Assembly (NCBI GenBank): GCA_011503125.2
Contig: WWBZ02000016.1
Coordinates: forward strand, 1,550,001 to 1,614,000
Origin: Botryosphaeria dothidea
Lineage: Eukaryota; Ascomycota; Dothideomycetes; Botryosphaeriales; Botryosphaeriaceae
DNA: 64,000 bases
Direction of reading: 5' to 3'
Both the position numbers and the translations under genes were made by a program. Below the pieces are notes generated by a model, which saw nothing but the letters and a program-made list of their open reading frames with translations, did no database searches and was not told the DNA's origin. Shown piece after piece: positions 45,324-57,240 of the stretch. Positions within the stretch are counted from its first letter, which is position 1. Every line of letters starts with the position of its first letter.

Positions 45324-48300
45324 GGGAGATGGAGAGGATTAATAGGATAGGAAGTGCTGTAAGCCTCTTAGAGATTTCTTGTGAGTACCTAAAGGTTTAA
45401 GTTAAACACTACGTCTATTATTTTTAAAATTCGACTTTGAAAGCACCAAGGTAAGGATGAGTGAGAGAGAGAGAGAGAGTTGTGCTATCATTAGCTCCGA
45501 CGACTTTGTCTTGTATCATTAACAGAAGGAGCTACAGCCGAGAGTCAACGGCACATTTAATATTCCCACGCCCATACCGGACAAAGCCCTGGGTAAGAAT
45601 AACGCGGGAATCGAAAACTTGTCCTCGGCGGCTTCAACCTTCTTCTGAGGCTACAATTTAGAAGGTTCGTCTCCTATTGACCGCCGGCTGCAGCACCATT
45701 GGTGTATGGTATGCCATAACCACTGCCTCGGGAGTGGACTGGAGAGTCCGGTAATCGACTCGCCTGTGGCCGCAAAGGATCAGTTGCTCGGTCCACAGTA
45801 TTTAAGCTTCACTGTATATTCACTTGGCTACTAAGGAATTGAAGAGTAGCTATGGAGCTTGCTTTCGTTCCCAGATACATGAGCAACTGATCCTCTCCAT
45901 CCTATACATAAATGACGGACATTAACCCGGCCAGGTGGATATGAAAATTTGCCTTGTGCAATTGAACCCCAAAGTATTATCTGGAGAAGCTTTGGATACG
46001 TAAATTTGAAAAAAAAAAAGAAACTGAAAGACGGAGAGCAGCCGCTGTTTTTGTATACACAGCTTCAATAGATTGCTTTGATATTGTTTTGTGGGATTTG
46101 TGTCTGGTATGATTAGGAAGGTCATCCGCTTGGATGATTGAGCTTTTCGTCTTCAATACTTTCGTTGTGCTCAAATATGAACGTAATTCATAGTTCCCTG
46201 AATGGTTCAAAGGTTTTATTCTCGAAGATCTCATACGATTCTGGCGCTTCAGTCACGGCAGCCAGTGCGAAGTTTCCGAGACCAATGATAAACTGGCTTC
46301 TTCGAGTCTCTGTCCGACACCCTCAAGCCTGACTCATGAGGCTTGTACTCCTTCCTCGAGATCAGAAAAATTGCTTTTCATGTCTTGACGGCACTTTTGA
46401 AATAACCCGGTATTGTCGAGGTACCGCTCGGCGTAAAGCAAGTAAGCATCAGCACTGAAATGTTGTATCTGTTCATCAATATTTCACGATGGTTGCTTGC
46501 GACTTTACTTTTCGTGGTTTTCCTGCGTGCTGCAGAAAACTGCTATGCAAAATAATTATAATACCAGGTAGAGACCGATTGGAGGTGGAGCATGCTGTTG
46601 AAACAAGGAGAGCCAGCTAATGGCGTGCTCTCGGCTACCAATATACCACTCTCCACGATAATCCGTATTTGGAGTCTCTGAGCGAGAAAGCCAGAGAAAT
46701 CTGCCAGCAGACCATCCCTGTCAGGAATCACAAAGTATTCTTAAGCGCCTCGATCCCGCTCGAAACGCGCACCAGGTCCACACCCCTCCAAGCGACGTCA
46801 TCCGCAACCGTGAACCCGTGTTGACCCTCCGTCCCACCTGCAACCCTCGCTGCAAGTGATCGGCCCTTCCTTTCGGTATCCCGCATTACTCAACATACTT
46901 ACCTGAAACAGCAATTTTCAAAAAAGAGCCCCCGGGCCAACCTTCCCCGCGTCGAGCCGTCGGAAGAATTATCGTCGCCCCATCACCCCCACATTTGACC
47001 TTCCCCGCGGGGAAACCTGCCCCGCAAAATCCGAAAAGCAAAGGGAGGCATTATTCCCCATCCTCGGCCGCTCTTTCGTCAGCGATTATCCGACCGGCTG
47101 GGGTAAGTTCGCGGGTATGCCCGGAAACGCCGCCTGCTGTACAATGCCGCGCAGATGCAGATAAGACAAGCGCACATTGCAGATCTGGCGCTTTCCCCGG
47201 CATTTCGTCTTTTTGGGCCGCGCCCGGGCTTGTGGCTTGTGGTACGCGCGGCGGACTGTCGGGTAGCGGCAACGGGACGGGCGGCGCATGGCTTATGGCG
47301 GGTAAGCGGATGCGGGTGAGGCTTTTTGCGGCTTTCTGTTTCCTTCCCTTCCTGCTTTTTTGCCGGATGGGGAACGTCGGCTTTTGAGAATGGCGTTTGG
47401 TTGTTAGTGTTGGAGTGTCGCAACGGCTCAACACCAAGTACTTGACGACGAACGTTGCTGTGAGGCCGTTTTGCAAGGGTCGCGGATATTTCATGTACTC
47501 CAGAGACGATCTATCTAACAATTCCACCATGAACGCATGGATTTCGACGGCAATGTCTTTACCGACGGATGCCTTTGGGGGTTGGCTCCATCTGCTGTAC
47601 GTGAGAAATGACGCTCAATTCTTATGTGAAGAGAGGTGGCATCGATTCCTCTCCGGCAAGAGAAGACACCGTGATCGCTGTAGTTTGTGAAGTGAAAAGC
47701 AGCTCTGATGCTTCTCTTAAAGCCGTGCTGCTCCTTCCGCGCCACTGGTTTTATACCCACATCAAAGAAGGAACTCCCCAGTCCTTGCGCCAATTCCATA
47801 TCGAGCGGCATCAAGTACCGGCACGTCACGAGCCTTCAGCGGCCAAACTGCCAGCCTCGACCTTCCGACTCAAAACCACGGCCTCCCATCAATTCAACCA
47901 GCCAGCACACCTGCCACTGACCATAGATGTAACAGAAGAAATATCCCGATCTGACTCTTCTTGCGTCTGCTATGACTACATTCTGAAATTTCACAGCTCT
48001 CCCTTCAAACGTGTCGGAACCATGACTCCCCGCGCGAAACAGAATTTTGGGACTAAATCAAAGACAGCCGTACTTTCAACACCGAATAATGATGACGGGC
48101 ACACATGATAAGCTTCGACGGCAATGGTTACGGCTTTCAGATGGTGGCGTCGGACATCATGCCAGACTTCTGGCAACGCCAAAAACGAACCAGACACCAA
48201 GACCAAGTCCAGCGCTACCACTATCGCTAATTGAATGCACAACGCATCCCTCGCATCATGTAGTGCAAAAAACTAAGGGAAGAAACTACAAGTCTTAAAT

Positions 48301-51300
48301 ATCTCGTCCTCGACCTGCAAAAACTCGGCCGCAGGTCCGCGCTACTTGCCTCTCACGACCAAGCGCCCGGACACGCCCAGCAGCTCTCACACACCGTGAC
48401 TTCCGCACCTGAGCTGGCTTACATGAATGCCATCTCAGTGCCTTAATAACCGGCTTGTTAGAGCACTTAGAAAATTCTCCAACCACGAGGAGTCCTCTGT
48501 CAACAAATTCACGCCACGGTTAAGTGGCTTGGAGATAACTGCAATGGAGATGGAGACTCGCCTGCTCGTCCTGACTTTGCATTACAAGAGTCTCAGGGGA
48601 ATGTCCAGGATCCAACAGATCTTCCTCACGGACTCGTCTTGCCGATGCCCATCGACAGTTATCGGCGAGGACGAGACGCCGCATCCTTCGATCGTGAATG
48701 TGGCTAGCATTACGCGGATGCGGTGAGCTTACGTTTGGTGCTGCCAGCGAGCGCTTTCCACGAAACGAAGGAGTAGTGTGGGGAACTCATACGAACAAGA
48801 AGGAGCCGGTTCACAGAACCGGATTTCCCTTCAAAGCAGCGAAGACTTTCTCGAACTCCGAAGCGGGAGATGAGGGGCGCTAAGTCATTGGCATTGCTTT
48901 CATGGACTGGAGCAGTGCTAACGACGAACGCTCCTGTGTATGCAGGCAGCATATCAGTCATGGGCCACAAAAAGGTCACCCGGCACACCCGGCGTCTGCA
49001 AGTCCGTTGATCGTCCGCTAGTGACGCCTGAGAACCATGGCCTCTGCATAGCTCTTGGAATGAGTATTTCCCCCACTTGAATGCTCCAAGAAAGGGTCCA
49101 GGAATGAGCCCATCCAGATTTGGGGGTATCGCTCATGTCGAGGACGCAGCCTCGCGCTGTACCACATTACTTGGCGGGAGGTACCCGGTTCAGTGCCTCC
49201 TTGATCAGGACCCGGCCAGACGTTCGGTGGAGAGCTGCGTAGGGCAAATGAAGAGCGGGATTGCTACTGATGGCAACGGACGCGGTTGTCGAGTGATGCA
49301 GCACGAAAGCATCTCGAGACGTTTCGACACTGCCGGTTGTCAGCAGCTTCAAAGCCAAACACCCTGCTGCCGCATAGGAAGAGTGTGCGAGGGCTTCAAG
49401 AAGAGCGAATGATCAGACATCTTTGCAGTAAAGCAGTAGATGTCTTGTTTGAGGTCGTACGGGGCGATCGAGTAGGGAGAATATTCCATGACCGTTCGCA
49501 TGCTCGGGAGGCACCGGCACACGAGAATCCAAGCGGTACCAGGACTTTTGCAGGAAAGAACGTAATAGGAAGGTACAAAGGTGTTGAACCAAATTTGCCA
49601 CGTACAAGATGTGTCAGTTTCGAGAATGAGACTTGGGGGATATGTTACCCCCAACCGGTCCACGGCTCAGTCTCAACTATCCGATCATTTTGCTGATTCA
49701 CACACCGAGGTGAACTAGACACGTTGTAAGGAAAGATGGTCTCTTTGGTGTACTTGGCACCAAAGATAAGAAAGTGGATGTCAAGAGCCAGCACTGGCGA
49801 GGAGGCACTTCCGCCTGGTCAAAGCGAGGAAAGTCAATTCCGTCAGTCTCGGCTCGAGGCGCATGGGACAACCAGAATCTGGAACATTGACAAAAGCAAC
49901 TCCACATAACAGTGGAGATGGTGTAGGATACATCCACACGCGTTTGTAGGGGTCTCATTGTGCGATTGTGGCCAAAAGGAACGGCCGGCCCTGTGCGGAT
50001 GCCCGGGGTGGTGGAGGGCCGAGAGATATCGCGGTGATGTCCGCGCGCTGACCGCAGTCTAGGCAGAGCTTGGCCAGTGGCACCATGTTCCTGGTTGGGC
50101 CGGAAAACTTCTCGGCCTGAAAGCGAAGGGATTGGCCTGCTGTACTCGGTCCTGGAGGACGCAAGGGAGTAATCCTCCTGCCGAGCGGCATTTTCGTCGT
50201 CGCTTGACAGTCTGGATCTCATCTCTAGATCTTTTGATGCAACGCATCTCCGTAAATGTGCGACGGAGGCCACAGGGCCCAGAAGCAGCATCATCGTGGC
50301 GAATTATTGAGAACTCTGCATATGTTGGGACTCACTTGGTCGGCGGAGCAGAGGGCTCGCCGACAGTAAAAGACCGATTGGAACCGCAATGCGGGTCAGA
50401 ACGGAAGGTGGGCGGCTAATGAAGGCGATCGGTGTGCTCTATTGGACTAAGCCGCCGGGAGGAAGACGCCCAAGTCCGGAGTTTTCGCTGTGCTCGGACA
50501 TGGAGGCGAGAAGCAATTATGACGAGCTAGGAAAAGAGAGGGGAGTATTACTGGAGCATTGGAGGCCACGCAAGCAGCGGGAGAAATGTGATTCGCTGGA
50601 GAGGACTGTTATGAGAAGAAAATGCGTGGTACTTAGCGTAGATGTTATCAAATTGGGGAACTGGTATGGACGGAAAAGGGGTTCCCGTATGATTTCATGG
50701 CGGAGATGGCGGAGCAAATTGTCGCACGAGTATGAAGAATCACCCTCCCACGACAAAGCGAGCATGGCGGATGAGATGTGCGCGGAGACGAACGCATGGA
50801 GTAACATGAGCAACGGTAGCGGCACATAAACTGGAGAAATCAATGCAATGAAGGGAGGAGACGAGGTTGATAATAGAAGGAGCAGATGCAAGGATGCCGG
50901 GTAGCAGCGAGCCGATCATGGCCTTGCTGGGCTTGGCGTGAGGCGACGGCATGGCATGGCATGCTTACGGACCCGTCAAAAGCCGACAGTAATGAGCAGG
51001 CGGTTGCCGACAGGAAAACTTGGCAAACGCGTGAGGGTGAAGAAACCTGACTGTGTGGTGTCTGTCGACAAGTGACGTCCCAGAGACCCTCCTGCAGCGG
51101 CGCGCGTGACGAGTAAGGTGACCACGCGTGGGGATGGGTAAATGACGCGTTCCTGGAGTCGGGCGTCCAGGCCTATCGGGCGCTTGGACGGGGATGGCAA
51201 TGACGAGGCGGTGACCTGGGACAGATGACCAGTGAGACGAAGGTTCGCGAAGCGGCGGGCGGCAGTTGGCGCTTGGTCGGGTGCCTTGGTCGTCGGCGCC

Positions 51301-52164
51301 GAGACTGGTGCGGCTGAAAACACGAGGCTTGCAGCCTTGAAACGGTCGGCCGCCCTTGCGAGCGCTGCAGTGCCAGCAAAACACCACGAGAGCGCTGCTG
51401 TGATAGCAGCCTCGTGATGCGGGCAGGCCAATGAGAGCGACAGCAATGGCCAGGGAACGCGGTGCAGGTGGACCACCAGCTCGTTCCGATCCGCACGATA
51501 CCCGGCTGTTCTCCACGAGGAGGTCCACGGGGTAAGAGCGAGGGCGATGACGTCGGCGAGCGGGCGAGTCGTGGTGGACGCGGTTGGCGTTTGATGCGCC
51601 GGGAGGCTCACCGGCTGGCCCGAACGCCTCGGCGACACTGTTCGCTGCGCCGCCTCTGACGTCGGCCTTTGACGCTGCCATCGCCACTCCTCTGCTAAAC
51701 CCTTACCCTCCAACGCCGCCCAACCAGCAAACCTGCACCCTCTGATTCGTCCACCCCACACGGCAAGTCAGCCCGCCCCGCTCAGATGCCGTTTGCGTCC
51801 CTTGAGGCATCTTTCTCCACCATTTCGCCGCGAAACCATATCTCTCTTCGCCCTAACGGGAATGGGCTTCCGGCCTGGGAATCCCAGTGTGTCAAGCTCA
51901 ACATCCCCCAGCTGCTCCACAGTTACATCCCCAGATCACGGACTATGCCCTAGTCTGGAGCCCCGGACTTGTGCACGGCCTGCAGGCTCACTCAAACCTG
52001 CATGTCCGTACGCCATGCCCTTCCATGCCGTCGCCCTGCCAGACACCATTATAAAGTCTTAGCTTGTCCACCACCGTTTGGCTGTTCTGCATCTGGCATC
52101 TCCAGACACTCAACACCACTCAATCAATCTTGTGTCTTGTTCTTCATTTGCCTCCTAATCCAGT
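45324..52164. other. 6.8 kb gene-poor stretch
   Basis: No gene could be supported. A short GA run lies at about 45463-45479. Frames at 47051-47530 (-), 47608-48108 (+), 49698-50294 (-) and 50389-50829 (+) have no family signature and no convincing introns. The block 50965-51761 (-) is GC-rich and open in two frames at once (240 and 261 codons), which is compositional. The last 0.4 kb is the promoter and CT-rich leader of the hexose transporter. I saw no terminal repeats or transposase fragments. Confidence 0.5.
52050..52055 (+). promoter_or_regulatory. TATA box of hexose transporter gene
   Basis: TATAAA 115 bases upstream of the transporter start, followed by a pyrimidine-rich leader containing CACTCAATCAATC, a common fungal promoter arrangement. 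Confidence 0.55.
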
Positions 52165-53886
52165 ATGGATAATTCCGACAAGGACAGCGGCAAGCTCTCT
52201 GGAGTCTTCGCCGAGCACCATGAGGACGTCAACGCCATGAAGACCATCCCTACCGCAGACCTTCCTGATCTGACTTTTGAGGAGGTTTCGTATGGTAAGG
52301 GTGGTCTCGCCGGCATTGTCGAATCTCCTTTCGTCTTTGGTGCTGCCTTCCTGGCATCTCTCGGTGGTTTCTCTTTTGGTTACGACCAAGGTGTCATCTC
52401 CATCATCAACGTCATGCCCCAGTTCCTCGACACGTACCCTATCTTGAATGATGGTGGTTTCTACACTGGTCTCATGACTGCCATGCTGGAGCTCGGTGCC
52501 TTCTTGGGCTGCTTCTTCATGCCTTACATGGCTGACCGAATCAGCCGAAAGTGGGCCCTGAGCGTTGTCGTGGTCATCTTCTGCATTGGTGCCATCATTC
52601 AGACTGCTGCTCACAACTACGCTCTTCTCGTCTTCGGCCGCTTCTTCGGTGGCATTGGCGTCGGCACTTTGGCATTGGTAAGCCCAAGACTTAATATCTC
52701 CCCTAAATATTCCTCACTGACTGTTCGGTAGGGTGCTCCGCTTTACATTTCCGAGATTGCTCCACCCAACCTTCGTGGCTCCCTTCTTGTGCTCGAATCT
52801 GTTTCCGTTGTCTCTGGTGTGGTCATCTCCTACTGGATCACCTACGGCACCCAGTACATGGAAGGCGAAATTGCTTTCCGCCTTCCCTTCGGTCTCCAGA
52901 TGGTTTGCGCCATCATGCTCGGCACTGGGATCCACTTCTTCCCCTACAGCCCCCGTTGGCTCGGACTGGTCGGCCGTGAGGCAGACTGCCTGCAGAGCTT
53001 GTCGCAGCTTCGCCGCCTTCCCCCTACCGACAACCGTGTCCAGACCGAGTTCCAGGCCATCATGACCGAAGTCGAGTTCCAGAAGAAGATCGTCGAGCGC
53101 AATCACCCTGGTGTTACCGGTTTCAAGCTCGAGCTCGCCACCTGGTTCGATCTCTTCCGCAGGAAGAGCTGGAAGCGTACCGCCGTCGGTGTCGGTGTCG
53201 CTTTCTTCCAACAATTCAGCGGAATCAACGGGTTTATCTACTACGCGCCCATCCTCTTCCGCTCCCTAGGCCAGACCGACAATATGTCCCTCATCCTCTC
53301 CGGTACGCTGAACGTCGGCCAGCTGGTGGCCGTCGTCATCTGTTTCTTCATCATCGACCACGTCGGCCGTCGCCCCCTCGCCATCTACGGCGCCCTCGGC
53401 ATGGCCACGCCCTACATCATCATGAGCGTGCTGGTCGGCATCTACTCGAGCGACTGGGCGGGCAACAAGGCTGCCGGCTGGGGCACCATCGCCATGGCCT
53501 ACATCTACATCCTCGCCTACGGCGTCTCCTACTCGCCGCTCGCCTGGTCCCTGCCCTCCGAGGTCTTCCCCAACGGCACCCGCTCCAAGGGCGTCGCCCT
53601 CTCCACCGCCACCGTCTGGATCTCGAACTTCATCATCGGCGTCATCGTCCCCACCATGATCGCCGACGCCGGCTTCGGCACCTACGTATTCTTCGCCGCT
53701 TGGTGTCTGTTGGCTGCCGTCTGGGCTTTCTACCTCGTCCCCGAGACCAAGGGCAAGACGCTTGAGCAGATGGATGAGGTCTTTGGCGACAATTCGGCTC
53801 AGGAGGAACAGGAGATCATGGCTGAGGTGGTCAGGAGCGGTGGCGCTAGGCGCGCGGATGAGCTGGTGCAGGATATGAAGGTGTAA
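52165..53886 (+). CDS. MFS sugar (hexose) transporter
   Basis: Plasma-membrane proton/hexose symporter or facilitator of the sugar porter family, twelve transmembrane helices. Exons 52165-52677 and 52732-53886 give 555 residues. Diagnostic segments are GGFSFGYDQGVIS in helix 1, the DRISRKWAL loop after helix 2, GRFFGGIGVG in helix 4, LYISEIAPPNLRG, YSPRWL at the end of helix 6 (degenerate PESPR), FFQQFSGINGFIYYAP in helix 7, VGRRPLAIYG in the loop after helix 8, SPLAWSLPSEVFPNGTRSKG, and the sugar-porter terminus VPETKGKTLEQMDEVFGD. The intron 52678-52731 starts GTAAGC and ends GGTAG, splitting the gene after helix 4. Codon use is strongly C-ending, suggesting high expression. Substrate cannot be told from sequence. 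Confidence 0.95.
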
Positions 53887-56800
53887 AATGGTGTTGTGTA
53901 AGAATTTGTCGTGTGGGATGTTGTCATCATATATACCCCTGCATTGGTGATGGCGTTACGAATAACTTTTACGAATTGATAGCGAATGTATAACCAATAT
54001 TTGAAAAACTTCCGAGATCCTGTTGAAAACGTGATATGAGCGAGTATGTCAAACATTGTTCATCTCTCACTGTGTCCTCGCACATCGAAAACTTGCTGGC
54101 TTGAGCTCATACTTCGTGGTTCTTGATATTGACGAGTACCGAACCGTGCACGAGAAGAGCCACGCGGTTCTTATTCCTATGAAAAGCGCCATCGTAAAAT
54201 TTGCCCCTCCGTTGTCCCTTCCCCCTTTCTTCACTACTCTTTCTTCTGAGGTAGGACTTACCAGCCAGTTGCGTGAATTTCCCATCTACCACTCTTTCTT
54301 GCATCCGATCAGTATCAAACATCCTCAAATGAAGCAGAAGACAGCAGGGGACAGCTGAATTTCCGAAGTATGAATATAGATGTCTCGGGTCATCAACACG
54401 ACGATTGAAGAGAGGCACCAAGATCCTCTAATGATGTATTGCTGCGGTCCATGATGTGCCAGGAAATACATAAGATAGGGACCGTGCAGGAAGACTATAG
54501 AAGATTCTGGGCAGCGGAAGTCATGTCTGATACGGAATGCTGTTTCTTTTTTTTTTTTAATCTGCTTCTTCATCATAATTTTGCACTGTACAGAAAGCCT
54601 TCTGAAGAAGAAGCCGGCTTTTATATCGGGGCGGAGGCTAGCTCGGCAGGTACATCCCCGGGTGTGTCACGGAGAGCTTGTTTGGGAAACATCACGCGGA
54701 GCAGGCTTGTAGGATCCCGGCTCACCGCGTGTTCTGTTGATTGTGCGGTATGTAGATGGGGCGGTCGCGCTTAAAAAAGATGTGGTTGAATGTTGCGGGG
54801 ACCCGTCGTGTTCGTTCGCGGAAGAACCTCTACTGAAAGATGCCATGGCGCACACGGCGCTCACTTTCGGGCTTCCTGTTTTCTGCCGAATTGGAGGAAT
54901 TCTTCCAGCCCAATACTTTTTGTGTCCGGATGACACTGTTGTGAAAGTCAGAAGGACGTAAGATACCATTGATGTTAGCCAGCTCCTTCCTGTAATGATG
55001 AGCCCTATGAACATTCGGTAATAGTCGCTTCCCAAATCATATCATGAACGTAGTGCAAACAAGAGCATAATGTCCAGCATACGAAGTGATTTTACTGTTT
55101 TACGGAATGCAGACTCGCCAGTAGTAATTTTCATTTATGGTGACATTCGCAGCCACCTCATCTTTGTATTCGTAACGAAACTGGGGAAGTAAGAGCAATG
55201 CTTTCAGACATAGTATGAGCAACTAAAAAGTTTCATGAGGTATGGACTCGATGGGCCATGCAATACCGAGGAACTACTTCACGATATTATTGCCAAGGCG
55301 GATGCATTTGCAGTAGCCAAGCAACGAGCATTCCCCTTGCATGAATAATCCCTTGCATCAAAACGAATATAAATACTATGGTTCTTGAATCTTCAGCCAC
55401 TTTGCCTGGTTTCGGAAATCCTGGGAGTTATGGAAGCCCGCTTGAAAAATACGACGACAACAATTCCGTCCGTGGGACTACTGCAGCGAACTGAATGGCA
55501 TGGAAAGGTTTCATCTTGCTTCACATGTCTGGATCAGAAGTATGTCAGCTTTAAGACGTTAACTAATCTTTCGGGAGTACTATGTTAAATTAGCGCTCTT
55601 GTACATCAAGCCTCTCGTTTCTTAGAATTCTGGGTGACTTCATGAAATGATTTCGCGCCAAGTGATGCTAAAGAAGTGCTCTTTAACTCCCTTCCGATCA
55701 ACGACGACAGCTCGACCAAGTGCAAGCCCAAGTTACTAGCCCTGATGAAGCATTGGCTCCTGGTTGGTTGTTCCATGACCCAAACGCTCTGCATCTTCAA
55801 TATGTCCCCACCTGAGCCTGACACTCCATGACTGGACCCCCTTCATGTCATTCAACTTGCGTCATCCGGCTCAGACAGGCTTTCGCTAAGCCGCTGTCGA
55901 GTCTCTTTGGAAAAGCGATACAGGTAAGGACCGTCAACGGTCATTTCCAGCTTCAATATCAAAGAATTTCCGAATGGCTCCAGTAAGTGGTACCGCCAGT
56001 TAGCTGTACCGCAAGACCTGCTCCATTCCTGCCTTCTTGATTTCTTGCACACCAAACTGCTGTGCTTCAATTCCATGCTCAACCACCGGGCCAGCAACGT
56101 CTTTTCCGCCCCATGCGCTGAGGGGAAGTGGCACTATCGATGCCAGGTGTGTACGTTATTAAGTAGAATTATCATATTGCGGGGACGAGGAAGCGGGTGC
56201 TCCGAAGACTGCATGGAAGGTGGAAGCTCTGAGAAGATCCTGCAGCGGCGACAGGTACCTTGGAAATCAGCATGCATGCGGCTAGGACCCTCAAGATGTA
56301 CACTCCATTGCGAGCTGTCTTCAGCTCCAGGCAATGGATTGATATCACCATGGCTGGTCCATCCGGTTCTGTTGAGCCGATTGAGGCGCAATCCTGCGTA
56401 GCTTTGCACATATCTGTCCTTGTCCGATAGCAGAAGAGGAGGAAAACTTGGCAACCAAGACGTGGTATGCCCTCGAGTAGTATTTGCTTGATGCCAAACG
56501 GTAACAGGATCGTATTGAGTAGTGGAATCGCTGGTTGAGGATTGCGGTCTGATGATTTTCTTGCAGCGCACTGCTTTATCAATACGCAAAGCAGAGGACA
56601 CAAACTTCTTGTTGTTGCCTTCAACCTTGATATACCACTTTCCTTCGAGAGCTCATTTGCAGGAAGTCTTTAGATAGTCCCTTTGATGTTAATAGATCCT
56701 GATAGAAGCTGCCGGTTGTCAGTGTCTCACCGTTCCCGTTCAACAATCAGAACATCAGCGGCATAATGACAACGAAGACACTTATGAGACAACGTTGAGT

Positions 56801-56900
56801 CATCAAGATCATCGCAAGCAATCAATTGCATTATCGCAGCATGTAGCCGCGGCCACGAAGAGCTCGTATCATGGCCAACTATCCGCTTGTCTTGGTTTGT
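53887..56900. other. 3 kb stretch without a supported gene
   Basis: Mostly short frames. Minus-strand frames at 55606-55824, 55852-56097 and 56134-56624 lie in series, and parts (e.g. the stretch WRYHLLEPFGNSLILKLEM) read like protein, but no exon chain joins them cleanly and I recognise no family. They may be a decayed gene. Confidence 0.4.
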
Positions 56901-57240
56901 CTATCCAACAATCGTCAAAACTGAGTTGTTGGAGTCGGAGTGGAGTGTGATCAGGTCGTAGGTGGTAGGCTGGCCGGTCTGCCTGGCGCCAGTCCACTCC
57001 GGACCGGGTCCAGGGGCGTCGTAGGAAGGCAGAGGGGCACTTGAAATTAATTTGTCAGCTGATGTTGAGTTTTGGAATGAATTGCAGGAGCGCCTACTAG
57101 TAGTTGGCGGGCTTGCGGCGGCGGCCGAACAGCTTCTTGAGCTTGCTCTTGACCTTCTGCAAGAAGTATTAGACAGGCTATAGGAAGTATGGTAGACGAC
57201 CAATGCTTACATTGAGGGCGGCACGCATCTTGTCGGCCAT
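56901..57240 (-). CDS. Small basic/proline-rich protein, 75 residues, three exons
   Basis: A tiny gene found by joining exons 57240-57211 (10 codons), 57156-57098 and 57039-56901 into one frame. The N-terminal third is a strongly basic amphipathic helix (MADKMRAALNKVKSKLKKLF) followed by GRRRKPANYY. The C-terminal part is Pro/Gly-rich then polar (LPSYDAPGPGPEWTG, TTYDLITLHSDSNNS) and ends LTIVG. Introns 57157-57210 (GTAAGC...TTGCAG) and 57040-57097 (GTAGGC...TTCAAG) have good branch motifs (CTAAT, CTGAC). The second intron removes tandem in-frame stops that would otherwise end the protein after ANYY. I do not recognise a family. No signal peptide. Possible roles (membrane-surface or nucleic-acid binding) are only inference from the basic helix. 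Upstream it has a long GA/CT-rich leader. Confidence 0.65.

Noticed and set aside
50965..51761. Two overlapping minus-strand open frames of 240 and 261 codons
   Set aside because: Both frames and parts of the plus strand are open together in GC-rich DNA, the translations are Arg/Ala/Pro-rich without any family signature, and the block lies in the promoter region of the hexose transporter.
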